Origin: Mesotaenium endlicherianum
Lineage: Eukaryota > Streptophyta > Zygnematophyceae > Zygnematales > Mesotaeniaceae
NCBI GenBank assembly: GCA_009602735.1
Contig: WELA01007304.1
Location: 68,987-132,986, forward strand
DNA length: 64,000 bases
Reading direction: 5' to 3'
Positions 1 to 12,300 of the stretch are shown in pieces (the first letter of the stretch is position 1; the number at the start of each line of letters is the position of its first letter). Below the pieces are notes generated by a model. That model did no database searches, was not told the DNA's origin, and worked only from the letters and a program-made list of their open reading frames with translations. The position numbers were made by a program, and so were the translations under genes.

Positions 1-195
1 CCACACCACCACCCCCACACACATACACACGAATGATAGAAGGAGGGGGGGGGGGCTGAGGCGGGGTAGACACTCAGACCTGTTCAGGCCTTGCTGTATG
101 CCTCACAACAGTCTCCAAGATCCCGACCTACACACAACTTGCAAGACAGGCAAAGAGAATGAGACGAGCTCCGAGGGGGGGGCTCAGGGCGTTAC

Positions 196-1640
196 CAACG
201 TAGCTGATCTGGCGCCTCCACCCATTCTTCCCTCCCCTCCCGAGCATCTGCGCCAGGCCAGGCATGTGGGTGTACAGCTGTCAGTTTCTCGCTCCTAGCA
301 AGGGCAGAAGCGACTCTGTCACTGGCATGCGCGAGAAAGCGGGTGGCACTGTGCTAATGAGGAAAAGGAGGCCACCAGGAATGTGCCCCTCCATCTGCCG
401 TCACTCAAGCTGCCCTTCAGCCTGATCCATTCCCAGGCAAGCAGTTTGATTTCTAACACATTAATCTCAAAGTTTGGGTCTCACAGAGAGGTTTATATCT
501 GTAGCAACAATGCCCGACTGTCTGCCTCAAACACAACGTCAAACATGTTCAGCCATCGCGGAGATAAGGTGCTCACAGAAAGAAGAGTCTGCACAAAGGT
601 TTCTCCAACATACAAGCAGTGGAAGTTGCCCTCCTCGGGTATCTGGCAGTAGCAGGTGTAGTAGTAGGGGGGCAGCAATATAACAGGCAGGACGGGGCAT
701 GGGAGACGGGATGCACCTTTGCCAGCTTGACGGCATCAACAACTTCCTCTGACAAATCTGCATACCTGCCACATGCCTCGTATTAGCGGAGGCAACCTTG
801 TGACCCCCGGCAAAACATGAAAAACCCGGCCTTGTGTACCCCAAACCTTAAGCCTGGAACCTTTCCACACATTCTCACCCTAAGAACCCTCCCTTCCCCT
901 ACCCTACCCTACCTTATTTAATTACTTTGGGGAGAATCGTTCTCGTCCATAACCCTGTTCTTGCTTGGTCATGGGCGAAAAGAACGTTGAGAACGCTGAG
1001 TGAACAGACAAGTCATATATATCTGTATGTGATATAAGCAGGCCACCTTCGTGCACGTGAATGTCAGTGGGGATTTGTGGTGGTGTCAATCACCTTCTCA
1101 CCTTGCAGCGTGCTGGAGCTCCTTAGGTCCAAGATCGATAAGCTCTAAACCCCAATCCTTGGCTCTCTTGGCCACTCTCTTGCGCCTGTTGACACCTCTA
1201 CCCTCTAACTTGGATTCATCACCTTGTTCTGTGCCACTATTTCCTTCACCTGCAGCTTGGAGAGCGCTTTTACTCCTATTGCCTTTGCTTCTTGCAACAC
1301 TTGAAAATTCTGCTTCCATAGCACACCTTGGTCCATGTGCAGATAAAAAGCTACCCTGCCGACGAGCAAAAGCACATAGTGGCCTAAGCCTGCTTGTTTC
1401 TGCATGCATAGAATACAACCACTGGGGTACAGGCACGAGGTTATCAAGGCTCAACAGAGCATGACCCATGGGCTCCAGTTTTCCTCCTCTTCTATCGTTG
1501 CATGCATTTGATTTCCCAGGCGTGAAATTTGTAGGAGAGACAATTTGTATGAAGTATATCCTGCTCGTTATTCTGCCCGTGCGCATCGATAGGGCGCTCG
1601 TCATACTCATAGGATAGAAGGATTTGGCAAGGGACGCCAT
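196..1640 (-). CDS. DUF615/DarP-like ribosome-assembly protein, 5' three exons (3' end outside window)
   Basis: Three exons read leftward. Exon 1 is 1640-1102 (an upstream in-frame ATG lies at 1721), exon 2 is 765-717, exon 3 is 277-196. Each is bounded by AG/GT, and the phases join: 1102 leaves phase 2, 765 supplies one base, and 717/277 is phase 0. Exon 1 begins with an arginine/serine-rich, organelle-transit-like stretch and ends in a basic RRKRVAKRAKDWGLEL segment. Exon 2 gives DLSEEVVDAVKLAK and exon 3 gives WRRQISYVG. This order (basic KR.A..WG.EL, then a V.DA..L.K helix, then RRQ..YVG) is the DUF615/YjgA pattern. Bacterial members (DarP) act in late 50S subunit assembly; plant members are presumably organellar, which is inference. 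An open stretch at 643-490 with its own acceptor could be an alternative exon. The remaining 3' exons lie left of base 1. Confidence 0.6.
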
Positions 1641-2129
1641 TCCGCGGAGTAAAGCCTCGTATGCACGCGGCCTACACGGCATACCGCACCATCTTGTGCA
1701 TTTCTGTTGATTGCAATACAAAACTACCTCGTATTCCGCAGTTATGGTAAGTACTGCTGCTAAGTGCTAGCCCCCCCCTGTATATAGTGCTGTACTGGAG
1801 CCTTGTGTATGAGGCGCGCCTTCGGAAAATTCGTCTTGGAGTAAGTAGTACATGCGAAGAACAGCAACTGCAAGCCGAAACTTAGTTGCTTCTTTCACGT
1901 ATGAAACTAAAAGAACGAATGAATCAAACTGAATTGGGGGCTCGAGGTCGTACCTTCTTCAAAAATTGTCGACAGTGCAGGGAAAAGCGTTGGGCTCTTT
2001 CGGGTCGATTTCTCATGTGGCGAAACATTGTGCACACAAGTGATTCATTTGTGTGCACGTACTGGTGATATTGTTGCTTCGGAAGTGATTACCAGTGAAG
2101 CAAAAGTGGTAGAATAGTGACGGACCACC
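1641..2129. promoter_or_regulatory. Divergent intergenic region between the DUF615-like gene and OSTC
   Basis: The two genes point away from each other, so this interval of about 490 bp must hold both 5' leaders and both promoters, or one bidirectional promoter. I see no clear TATA box at a convincing distance from either start. It is AT-balanced and contains no supported coding sequence. The OSTC start lies in a strong context (GACCACCATGG). Confidence 0.4.
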
Positions 2130-2579
2130 ATGGCAGGAAGATCTGCCTTGGACGGCATTGTGCGGAACTTCACTTACTCTTACAGGAGACTCAAGGCTCT
2201 GCTGACATTGCCCAGTGCACCCACTGTTTTTCTGATAGTTCTCGGGAGCTACTTTTTGGTTATTTCAGGCTTCGTATATGACATTATCAGTGAACCGCCT
2301 GGCATAGGCAGTAGACAAGACCCTATTTCTGGTCAGTGGGTTCCACAGGTGTTTATGGCTGGAAGAGTGAATGGGCAGTACATCATTGAAGGATTATCCT
2401 CAGGGTTCATGTTTGTTTTTGGTGGAGTGGGTATAATCTTCATTAACCTTGCCGCAGACAAGACACGACAGAAGAACGTACGCTTAAATTTCCTCTGGAC
2501 TGGCGTCTCTATGGCCATCTTCGCGTACTTCATGAGCATGGTGTTCCTTAGAATCAAGGTACCTGGTTATCTGCGATGA
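2130..2579 (+). CDS. OSTC: Oligosaccharyltransferase complex subunit OSTC (DC2 family)
   Basis: A single uninterrupted exon of 149 residues ends in TGA. The family signatures are plain: SGFVYDIISEPPGIGS at about residues 46-61, FMAGRVNGQYIIEGLSSGFM at 75-94, and a C-terminal RIKVPGYLR. Three hydrophobic segments (about 31-50, 89-108, 121-141) match the three-span topology of OSTC. OSTC is a small accessory subunit of the ER oligosaccharyltransferase, linking STT3 to the translocon for N-glycosylation. Length and C-terminus match full-length family members, so the gene looks intact. The start is chosen for its near-ideal initiation context and because the upstream sequence is not conserved-looking. 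The absence of introns is notable beside the 11-exon tyrosinase gene. Confidence 0.95.
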   Translation: MAGRSALDGIVRNFTYSYRRLKALLTLPSAPTVFLIVLGSYFLVISGFVYDIISEPPGIGSRQDPISGQWVPQVFMAGRVNGQYIIEGLSSGFMFVFGGVGIIFINLAADKTRQKNVRLNFLWTGVSMAIFAYFMSMVFLRIKVPGYLR

Positions 2580-3876
2580 TGGTACGTCATAAAGGTTCAA
2601 CTCCCTAGGTAGGAGGAGGCCATCATTCAGGATATTTCTTTGACGACCCTGGCTAACATGTTGGATGAGGTAAGAGCCCAGCGAGGGGACTCTTAAATAC
2701 CTGCGGGAGGTGTCACAGAATTAACCTCGTACTTGAACATGCATTGACCTGAAGCAGCTCCGTTAAGAAGTAGGAGGGTCAAACTTCCTCGAAGGATCAG
2801 ATTCAGGATAGCTACAGGCGACATAAAGCCGGAGTAAGCACTTACTGCAATAAGCATTGCGGTACTGCACTGGATCTCTTATTGCCCTGGAGGGTGTGAC
2901 TTTTTTACCATGCTGAACTGCGATGACTCTGCAGTCCAGGTAAAGAGTATCCTGCCACGTTGTACGTTGGTTATTAGGGATATATCTCAGCTAACGTCTT
3001 ACATGTCTTGTACATCATATATCCAAAACAAGAAACAAGCTTCACAGGGTCCCCATGTATTTTCCTTTTCAATTTGTGCTACTTACTTGATTCTCTTACC
3101 CTCTTTATTTCAGCTGGCCAGGCATGGCATAGTCTTGGTGCTTTCAATAGAGAATAGAAACCCATGAACCAGCATGTTGGTACAGGACTCTGTCCCGACA
3201 CGGATGGCTAGTCTAGGTTGACATTTCTCTAATTTGCCTGAGCAGTTACTTTGTATTATTGTAGGGCAGCTCATTGGTGGGGGTGCGCTGTGACATTTGC
3301 AGAAGGGTGTAAACTGGGATTGCAGTTTGCAGAAAGTAAGAGCCTTGCTAGTTCTGACTCGCAACACGTGGAGTCCAGCTGGCACTTCTTAGTCGATACC
3401 ACTTCACCAAAATGGCATGTCAAGGATAGTAAAAAACTTGATTTTGGCCCAAGGCTGAAGGGTTCAGATTTGAGGGGTTGTATTGAGGCAGTCTTATGGG
3501 TCAGGTCCAACAGCGCCAGTATACCCTCAGGTTTGGCCAATGGGAAGCTCTGGAATAATCTTGCCGGGTAAGGGGGGGGAGAGGGAGGGGAGGGCACACG
3601 GCTTTTTTGTTGCTTTGTGCATGGGTTCTGTTGTCTTCTTAATCATAACTGGTGGCTGCTGCATGTGCATTGGGTGAAGATGTATATTGCTAAGTTGTAT
3701 CTTGTTGGTACTTTAAGAGAGTCATTTGACTTGCAACCCGCTAGATTAGAGATCATTCACCTGGTATGTTCTCTTGACTCAAACACCACTTCTTCTCTCA
3801 GGACCGGCTTGAGGTTGCCATAGCTTAAGTTCTTGGATAGGCGACAAAGCGGTTGCCTTTAGGACTATCCGATTAG
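2580..3876. other. OSTC 3' flank, no supported gene
   Basis: This holds the OSTC 3' untranslated region and downstream spacer. Several short open frames occur on both strands, but none has family motifs, paired splice signals or a coding-like composition. I see no repeat or RNA gene. Confidence 0.5.
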
Positions 3877-4234
3877 ATGCTGCACACTCAGGCGGCCCTG
3901 CATACCATGCAAGAGGAGCTTCACCTCCACTTTGACTTCCCTTCAGAGATGGGCGCTGATAAGATCAAAGGCCTGGCCAACTTCCACTAGCTGATCTCTC
4001 TGACGCTGAGGTACAAGAGCTCCTCTTGCGTCAAGACCGCCAGGGAGAGCCTTACCAGGGGCATCTTCCACTCGCGCCTGCGCAAGCTGCACCTTTGCTG
4101 CGAGTGGCTTCCGCCTCGGTGGGCGCCCCCGCCCCTGCTGGAGGACCGACTGCTCCACATGAGCGTGGAGTGCAAAGAGCCCCTCTCGCACGCGCGGTTG
4201 GATAACATCCAGGAGCCTCATATGCACGGCCAAC
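3877..4234 (+). pseudogene. Exon-like coding block of unknown family with one in-frame TAG
   Basis: The block is preceded by AG at 3875-3876 and followed by GTAACT at 4235. The frame reads MLHTQAALHTMQEELHLHFD at its start and continues through HFDFPSEMGADKIKGLANFH, then a TAG at 3988-3990, then LISLTLRYKSSS and about 80 further codons with no stop. Codon choice (CTG, GAG, AAG, TTC, CAC) resembles the tyrosinase exons, which argues that this is or was a real exon. It could be an isolated pseudogene fragment, a retained exon of an undetected gene, or evidence that TAG is read as Gln here. The opposite strand is also open (3943-4284), but its translation has the Leu/Gln/Arg/Gly look of an antisense frame. 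I do not recognise the protein. Confidence 0.4.
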
Positions 4235-6254
4235 GTAACTTGTTTGTCTTTACACCCGCCCACCATATATAAACATGTGTACATATATTATGTTTACAAA
4301 AATTTCAACGTCCATCTAAGAATTCGGATTCTTCATCCCTATATGCCATATTTGTGTGCTTTGCGTAGTTAATTGTATTTTGTGCTTTGTTGATGATTGA
4401 CTCAATGTCCATTGAAAATTAACCAAAATCATGTGTGCAAAATCTCATCTGACTTCAGTTAGTGAAGTATCAACCGAGTTCGTCTATATTAGCAACGGCA
4501 TGAGACACTTTGAAATTATTTCTGATAATAGTATTGATTTCTTCTTAACACGACTTGAGGTGGAAGGTGGAAATCTACTCTCCTTGCATTATTGAAGCTT
4601 AGAATGGACGTCATTCTCTTACCACACTATATCAGATCCCTTTAGTTTGTGAACCTCGTTGATTTAACATTGGCAAACATTACTATACATACTAAGATAA
4701 ATTAACTCACGTAGTATAAGGAAAGCATTTCAAATTATTGTCCACAAATACCCTGATAGATATTTGCAAAATGGGCCAACTTTCCGCTCACCACTGTCGC
4801 GACTACTATCCGTTTGACGGTGCCGCACGCGCAGCGCAAGCTACGGCCACCCAGGTACGGAAAGTCAACGTTGACTCACCGACCACTTGACTGATTACGT
4901 CGCAGTCAGTGGTTATGTCGGCGTCAAGACCACTGGCAAGGGGTCAATGTCAATGTGCCCCACACCCAGGACTGGGGGAGGTTTTGACAGCATAGACAGC
5001 CGCGAGGCTAGAAGCTGGGGATCAGTGATGAGCCGCCCAGCAGGTACCAAGTCAGGTACTGTGTGACTGGCAAATTAAGCCAGGTCAAGGCCGCAATGCC
5101 CAGATAGGTTACGGCCGCCCGGTTGGGAATCTTGAGCAAGTGGCATTTGCTTGTACACGCCGCTCAGGAGTTCTTAGCCATGAGCCAATTAGGCGTGACT
5201 GCCAGCTGAGAAGCTAAGCAGCCACGCGCGACAGTCACGAGATGTGCATGCATGCTGAGTGACTACGAGTTTGAGTTGAGCATGGCTAGGCAGAAGCGAC
5301 ATGCAGCTAAGCCTTGTGACTAAGCACGGCATTCTCGAAAGATGACGCTGTGTGGTGCCTGCGACAGGCACAAATCTTGCCTGAGACATGTCATTCACTC
5401 TCACGCACATTTGCCAAGGAGCAGAAGGAGCAGAAGGAAGGAGAAAAAGGGCGCGAAGAAGAAGAAGGAGTTCCCAAGGCCATTGGAGAGCCGAGGCCCC
5501 ACGCTTCTGCCGACGCTGAAGATCTTCTCAGTGTATCATAGATAAGTTAGGATTGTAGGAGTTCCCAAGAGGGAATCTCACTATTGAAAGTAGGAGAACT
5601 GCAGAATAGAATCTGCTAGGAGATTGGCACAGATTCGGCCGAACGCCACAAGTGTGTTTGAAGCAGCCTTAAAATGGTGAGTTGTGTGTTAGTTTCCAAG
5701 TTCTCAGAAGTCGCATTCGCATCTCGAAGAGAGAGAGTAGTATTGACTGATAAAGCTCTCAGTGAAGAACTGAGTGAGCCTAGCCTGGCAGTGAAGAGTT
5801 GTTAAGGCGCGGTGTCAAGTGAAGAGCTTGACCCAGGCCAGCATAGACGTGTAGTTTCAGAGTTTTGTAAGTTGTGACTTTGTGAAAGTTAAGCGAAAGC
5901 CTGAAGGGCGATTTTCTCTAAATCTGACATTGTATGTCAAGCTGCTTAGAGTGTGATTTCTGCAAACTACAATTTGCTCGCCTGTGAACCCAAGAACCTT
6001 AAGGCATAAAGCCTATGTGGAAGTAAGAGACTTCCGTCCTTGTAAGAGGAATTAAGGCAAGGCAAGTATTTTTAAAATTTTCTGCTAAGTCTTAGGATAA
6101 GCAGATGGTGAGAGCTGGGTGAAGGAGAACGTTGCTCTGAGTGTTGGTCATGGTTGTATGGTGCAAGTTCAGGAGCCCAGGAATGGGTTAACCCTAGTAA
6201 GGCTTGTCACCGACACACGTGCGAAGGTCGATCGACCATGTTTGCCCACACGTG
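4235..6254. other. Intergenic, no supported gene
   Basis: The left part (4.3-4.8 kb) is AT-rich; the right part (4.8-6.2 kb) is more GC-balanced. Short open frames exist near 5.34-5.54 kb (Lys/Glu-rich, from a purine run) without family motifs. The 4.8-6.2 kb stretch might be an old transposon remnant, but I find no terminal repeats to support it. Confidence 0.4.
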
Positions 6255-6307
6255 AGGGTTTAAGTTTTAGGGTTTACAGTTTAGGGTTTAGGGTTCAGGG
6301 TTTAGGG
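6255..6307 (+). repeat. Interstitial plant-type telomere-like repeat (TTTAGGG variants)
   Basis: A run of about seven degenerate heptamers reads AGGGTTT, TTTTAGGG, TTTACAG, TTTAGGG, TTTAGGG, TTCAGGG, TTTAGGG. TTTAGGG is the Arabidopsis-type telomere unit common in land plants and many green algae. The tract is short and degenerate, so it is an internal relic rather than a chromosome end. It is flanked on both sides by CACGTG-containing sequence. Confidence 0.75.
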
Positions 6308-9300
6308 CCACCGACACATCAACCAGGTCGAAGGCACACGTGCTGAAAGGCTACGCACGTGCCGAGGGACCAACACTGTTAGGCACGACACCACAACAGT
6401 CATCTTAAGTGATAAGAGCAATATTAAGCACCTCCTCTCACCTCTTTTTAATTACTTAAAAAAAACCTCATTAAATCCACTTAGAAGGCACACGCACTAA
6501 TTCTTTATTTGACACTCTATCTCAAAGCACCTCGCAGTCCTATTCCTCCACACACCCCTAGTAGGTGTAATACTAAGTGGTGGTACTTGCTCCTTCCATG
6601 TTGCACATTTTCCAAGAACAATGTTGCCTTCATCTTGACTCAAAGTATATATGGGCTCTCACAACTTGGAGCTTAGGTCCGCCTACAACTATTTGATTTC
6701 TACCTCTGTTAGTCAAGTAAACACATTTGGTGAAAACTAGCTATTATGCAAGAAGCTAGGCCAAAAAAGACTCAGCAACAAAAGGGTTCAAGAAAAACCT
6801 GGACCTGGCTCCCAACAAGACACGCCATTGCATAAACGTGGGACTAGATATGTTGTCAGTGGAGGGCAGAAATGCCCCACCTTTATTGCATCACCTGTGT
6901 ATTTATTTGTTAAAATGTTGAAGGCCAACTTTAATACATAGACTTTGGACTATGCCAACCTATGGACCCTTCAAAAGCTTTAGCAATTTGTGACACATGC
7001 TACATTGCAAACGTGACAATGAAAGAGGAACATACTTGGATTATGCATCGACTAATATGGACCCATTAAAAAGAGAAAAGTAGGCTAAATAACCAACAAA
7101 TCTACATTATTGCAATCCAGTCTTGATTGGAAGTATTTCTTATATTGGTAACTTCCTGTACTTTTTGCTACTTTTTCTTTTGAGTTGTTGTACTTTGACG
7201 CTGTGGGAATGCGTCAAGTGTTGTTTTAAATAAAAATTTGACCACTCTTACTTTCTCTCTTCATCTAGATGTTGTAAGGGCCGCAATTCTTGCTCTTGCA
7301 AATTGACGTGCATGTGTCACGCAGAAGAGAGCAAAGCAAAATTACCCTTGTCTTGTAGACGCCCTCGTCCCTTCCTTGCCATTCTCTTTGAGATTCTTAA
7401 GAAGAACAGTCCACGGCGGCCTTGCTCACCGACCCAAACCCCCCCAACACCCTCTTCAACTTACCAGTGCAATTTAAGGAAGAGAGTGTCCTCCAAAAAA
7501 TTCATTTCTAACTCTTTTTTTATGCCAAGCGCAAGAATATGCTTTGCCATGGCCTTTCACAAGAGCGCCCTGACCCCCATGGGACGCTCTCCTACACCAA
7601 AATATTTTGGCAAAGAAAGAGAGCCCAGGCTAATTCTACATCAGCATCAGCAGGTCTCACATCAAAGAGATCCATCACCTCGCAAGTTCCACGAGGATTA
7701 GTGAATTCTCTCAACACAATCCCCCTCTGTGGTGAACCTCTTTAGATACAACCCTCTTTTCGTAGAGAAATTAATGTACCACCAAACATTGAAATGCTTA
7801 TAATGTTTAGGGAGGCACCCCTCACGTAACGATTGTGAGAGCCGCGTTTCCGCCTCACTCCATGTTAAGTTGGGGTTGTTGCAAAGGGGGGGGTAGAGGG
7901 TTCGTCTTTGGGAAGGGCTATCTTGGAGAGGGGAGTTGGATTATGAAGATTTCCGAAGGTTCAAAGGTTCAAGAGGAGTGTTGTTTCATTCAGGGCCCAA
8001 TAGAAGTGGATTGTTTCATGGTTGGGCTCTCTTTCTTCGCGAAACCATTAAGGTGGAGAAGAGTGCCCCTTGGAGCGCTCTCGTGGCTGCTTCAATGAAA
8101 CCCAAAAAGATGTGGTGCAAGGATGCTCTTCCTTGGGAATGAGAGTCAAGGACAAAAGGTACAAGAGGGCCTGGATGAGGCGTCCGGCCTTGGCCGCAGG
8201 AAATCACTTACATTTTGTGTCCCTGTTCGTCTTTACGCACACGTTGACATCAATTTCTGAGAGCAAAAATTGCAGGCGTGCATTAGAAATGGGAAACTAT
8301 ATCTAGTAATGACAAAAAGACCTAGCGTAAAAGCTACACGGGAGTGGTGCTAGTCACGGAAGAAGCTGTCTAATACTGACATTTACCATTTAGGTTCTAT
8401 TTTCCTCAATTTTCCTAAAGCAAAGGGGTGATATTGGCGCGTCTATAAACACGTGTTTACCTGCAACCACCTAGCTCCTATCGGCGGGTTTATGCGTATT
8501 CATTTAAACTTTATTCACAAAGTTTATTCACGGTTTTCAGAGGGTTCCAACGCGGCTTCCAGGCCTTCTCCATATAACACGTGTACCTATACTTGTTGAA
8601 TGGAATGACAAATGGCAAGTTTTGATGAGAAAAGACACGGAGGCCATGCTTCAGATTTCCAGGGCTAATAGCAATTCCGACTGAAACGGAGTGGATCCAT
8701 CGCACCTCCGGGCGAAATTAGAAGCGTTCGTCACGAGTATATTATTGAGAGGTAAGAAAGTTCAATTGCTTGCCCCTTCTTGTTGACGGTGGGCAAGGGA
8801 TTTGCTTAAAAGGGACCGGAACTCAGTTTCAATTGGAAAACAGGAGGCTGTCAAAGAATTCTTTGCAAGAGGATATTTCAGGGGGATTTTAAGTTGCACT
8901 TGGGTCCTGCATAGTTTTCGCTGCGACGGGTTAAGGAACCAATTAGAGCTCCTACTTGGTTAATTTCCTTGCATCAGCTGGTAATAGCGATACCGACTCC
9001 ACTCCGACAGCTTGTTAACTGCCTGTTTTTTTACATTGCCGGCGCCTCGTAGTGGCATGTATATGTTAATAGCCTTAGCAAACTTCTGTAAGTTAAGGAT
9101 TGCAGTAAGCTTGACTCCGTTGATTATTTTTGCTCGGACGGGTGATGTAGGACGAAGCCAAATTAGGACCATCTGCATCAGTGTTTGTAAGTGCAGCTAG
9201 TGCTCATGCGTCAGGACTCTCCTAGTATTTTCTGTTAGCAATATTGTGCAATCATTTCTCCATGAGAGAGAAAGAGAGGAAGGATAAGGCAAGGAGGTGT

Positions 9301-9368
9301 CTTATAAGCTTGTGCTGCTGTGTCCAAATGGGTGACGGGGTCTCCAGACTTGAAGGCACGGGACTTCA
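6308..9368. other. Intergenic region upstream of the tyrosinase-like gene, no supported gene
   Basis: AT-rich for most of its length. Short open frames on either strand carry no recognisable motif. The last few hundred bases must contain the promoter and leader of the gene starting at 9369, but I cannot point to a specific element. Confidence 0.4.
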
Positions 9369-12300
9369 ATGGCTAAAGAGAGAGGCAGCTCTGGGTCTCA
9401 AGCCTCAGGAGCAGTTCTCATTGGGGCAGTCTTGACCCTGGTGTGCTTTGGTGCACTGCTGGGGACTCTGTACAGCAGACACAACAGTCAACTTATTTCA
9501 GAAGAACGAGACATATCGACAAATGTCCTCCATGCGGTGAGGTTTCTTATGTTGATAGGTGCTTGGGCATGTATTTTCAGAAGTACCCAGACGTAAAGCA
9601 CGGCACAACAAATGTTGTAACTCGTTCTTCAAAAAATATGCGTCTGCCTGATTTGGAATGTTCGCACACATTTTCCATTCTGCCCTTGACTTACAACAAG
9701 TTTAGAAAGCAGAGGGCGTTAGTAGACACTTCAATTTTTTGGATGAGGTTATATGGTTCATCTTGAGGATGAGTAGGCATGTAGCTGATGCCAGAGAGGA
9801 ATTGACAAGTCAATGCGTCAACTTGCAGGCTGTCAAGATTTTCAAGCATTCCAAGTGTCAAGTGAGAGTCTCCACCCCAAATGCACCAGCTTCATTTGGC
9901 GGATTGCTGGCAGAGCCTTATAAGAAGACCAGCTTCGGTGACTACAACAAGCTCTACACTGTATCATAAATGCATACTTGAACATGGCTTGACTTGAAAT
10001 AGTGCGAGCTGTAGACCAAGCTCTCAGCTTTCCTGGCCCGCTTTTGTTCAGCAGTACAAGATTGCAGATTAGTTTGGAAGCCGGCCTGAGAGTATGCTGT
10101 GCCACTGATCACTTACCGTCCATGCAGCAAAAGAACGAATAGAAAGTATAGCAGAGGCCGACTGTGACGGCCTTTGCTCCCGACAGCAGAGAGGTGTGTC
10201 GTGGAAGATGTGCTTTAGCTTCCTTGCAAGCCAATAGGCGAGCCAATGCCAAGAAGCTAAGTCCCAGAGATGGGCCATGCGTGCTCGGGTACTGACAAAA
10301 TTTCATGCTCAAAGTAGAGAACAAGGCTTGTATAGTACTGTCACCAGTGACCTTGCCGATGAGGAAGGGGAATGACCTCGTTCACCTTGTTACTTGAGAG
10401 GCTGAGGCGGGTGCTCATATGGAGATACTTTCGTGGTGCTCTGGGTGGCTGAGCAGTGGTGTCGTACGCGTGCCCAATGAGTGTCCAGCAAGTGGTACGC
10501 TCTGAAGGGCCAGACGGCTTGGTGTCCTTCAGCAGTGAGCCCGAGTTCAATTTCACCCAGACAGGCATCGGTCGCCTGAAGATACAAATATGCCCCAAGG
10601 TGTATGCAACAGCGGATCCCTCAAAGGGCGGAGAGTGGTGCAGGCAAGACTCCCTGCTGCAAGGGAGGGAGCTGCTCACTGAGCCTCCTGAGGTGTTTTT
10701 CTGAGTCCACTCTGAAATCCGCTGTAGATATGCATGTTGCTGCCGTGTCACTGACGACTTGGAGGCAGTGTGTTTCTGAGAGAATTAAATGACCGACGCA
10801 TTTGACCAAGGCATTTGGGTCTCGGATGAGGATAGCATAGAGCACTGAAGGATGGCTTCCAGTATTCTTTCGCCCTCCCTCAGCTCGGGAGGCTCTGCTT
10901 TGTCTATGTTGTGCTTCCCCGAGTATGACTTGAGAGATTAATATAGCCTACCAGCAGGTATCAGACAGCGTTTTTGGGCCCTGTTGTATCTGTATGTACA
11001 ACCTTGATCCTGCTGAAGAAGGCTGCTGGGGACTGGATTGTGACAACAAGAGACTTATGTTGGCTCTCGTCTTTCTCCGCACGCTCTCATTTCTCTACAA
11101 GCTCTCATTTCTCTACAAGCATGGAGACTACGAGTTATTATTACATACTTGCGAGACTTGATTCCCTACCCCTTCCGGTCAGTTGGAATCGGGAGCACCT
11201 GTCCTGGAGGAGCCATGTGTAGCACACATGCACTGACGCCATTGGCTGCATCCTTTTTGGTCCTTGCATGTGGCCTTGTATGATAGCAGTCTCACATTGG
11301 GTGTCGATTGTAAACGCTGGAATGTTGACATTGTGGGTCTGCAGGAGCTGATCTTTGAGGTGACGGTGGTGTACGTCCGCCGCGAGATCCGGGACATGGC
11401 GCCCGAGGATCGTGCGGCCTGGATTGACGCCATTAAGGTCATGGCCAACACCAGCACGGAGGACGGGCAGGCGAGATACGGCGCCGCGTGAGCTCTCTCT
11501 GCTCCTCTTCATTTTCCGTTGAGCTGTGTGAGCTGCACCACTTGAGGTGCATCACAGATGGTCATGGCACTGCCAGAGCTTGCAGGCAGAGCATCTGCCA
11601 GAGCTTGATGCCAGCAGAGTCTTCATCATACATGTTGCGTCATCAAGGGCCGGGGCTCTGATGGGCACCAGAGAGCGGGGGGCACCTTGAGTATGCGCCC
11701 AAACAGGTACAAGGCACTAGGGGTGCCTCAGTCCTGCCTGCATGCATGCGCGGACTGAAGGATGCGAGATGCTCACTTATGCCCACCCGCGCTGCTCCTA
11801 CGGGGACAAAAGTCAAGTGCGTTCTTTTGATTCCGGAATGGGCTACAAACTCTGGAAGGAGCAGTGGTTTCTATGTTTCCGGAAGGCAAGAGAGAAATGT
11901 TCATGAGAAATTTTAGATGCGGAAGGGGGTTGGCGCTGGGGAGGGGGGTGAAAGGGGGGGAGGAGGGCGAGCAGAGCATGTGCTGTCCTTTTCATCATCC
12001 TGCCCGGCATAGCTGGCCGGCGCTCATCTGCCATGATAAGATTGGAGCACAGCATGTCGTCCTCTGGTCACTAACTTTCTTGGTAAGAGGCGTGCATGTA
12101 TCGTTCCGTGTGGGGCCATGTGGGGGGGATGGGGTGGTGGCATGCAGCTTCCGGAGCTACCAGGAGATGGTGGCCAAGCATGCGGCCACCGTGTACCACC
12201 AGCCGGGCGAGTGCGACTACGGCCACTTTGGGCCCGCCTTCATCACCTACCACCGGGCCTACATTCTCGAGTTCGAGAAGGCCACCCAGGTGTGTCACTG

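Noticed and set aside
1051-1464. 137-codon plus-strand frame opposite the DUF615-like exon 1
   Set aside because: The minus strand carries the family-like basic segment and in-phase downstream exons; the plus frame is Leu/Ser-rich antisense.
3943-4284. Minus-strand 113-codon frame opposite the lone exon
   Set aside because: Its composition looks like the antisense of a GC3-rich coding exon; the plus frame has splice borders and more protein-like content.
7303-7701. 132-codon plus-strand frame
   Set aside because: No motif, no coding-like codon bias and no supporting splice or neighbour evidence.
10341-10751. Minus-strand 136-codon frame over tyrosinase exon 3
   Set aside because: The plus-strand exon 10489-10692 has good borders and joins both neighbours in phase 0, so the minus frame is a shadow.
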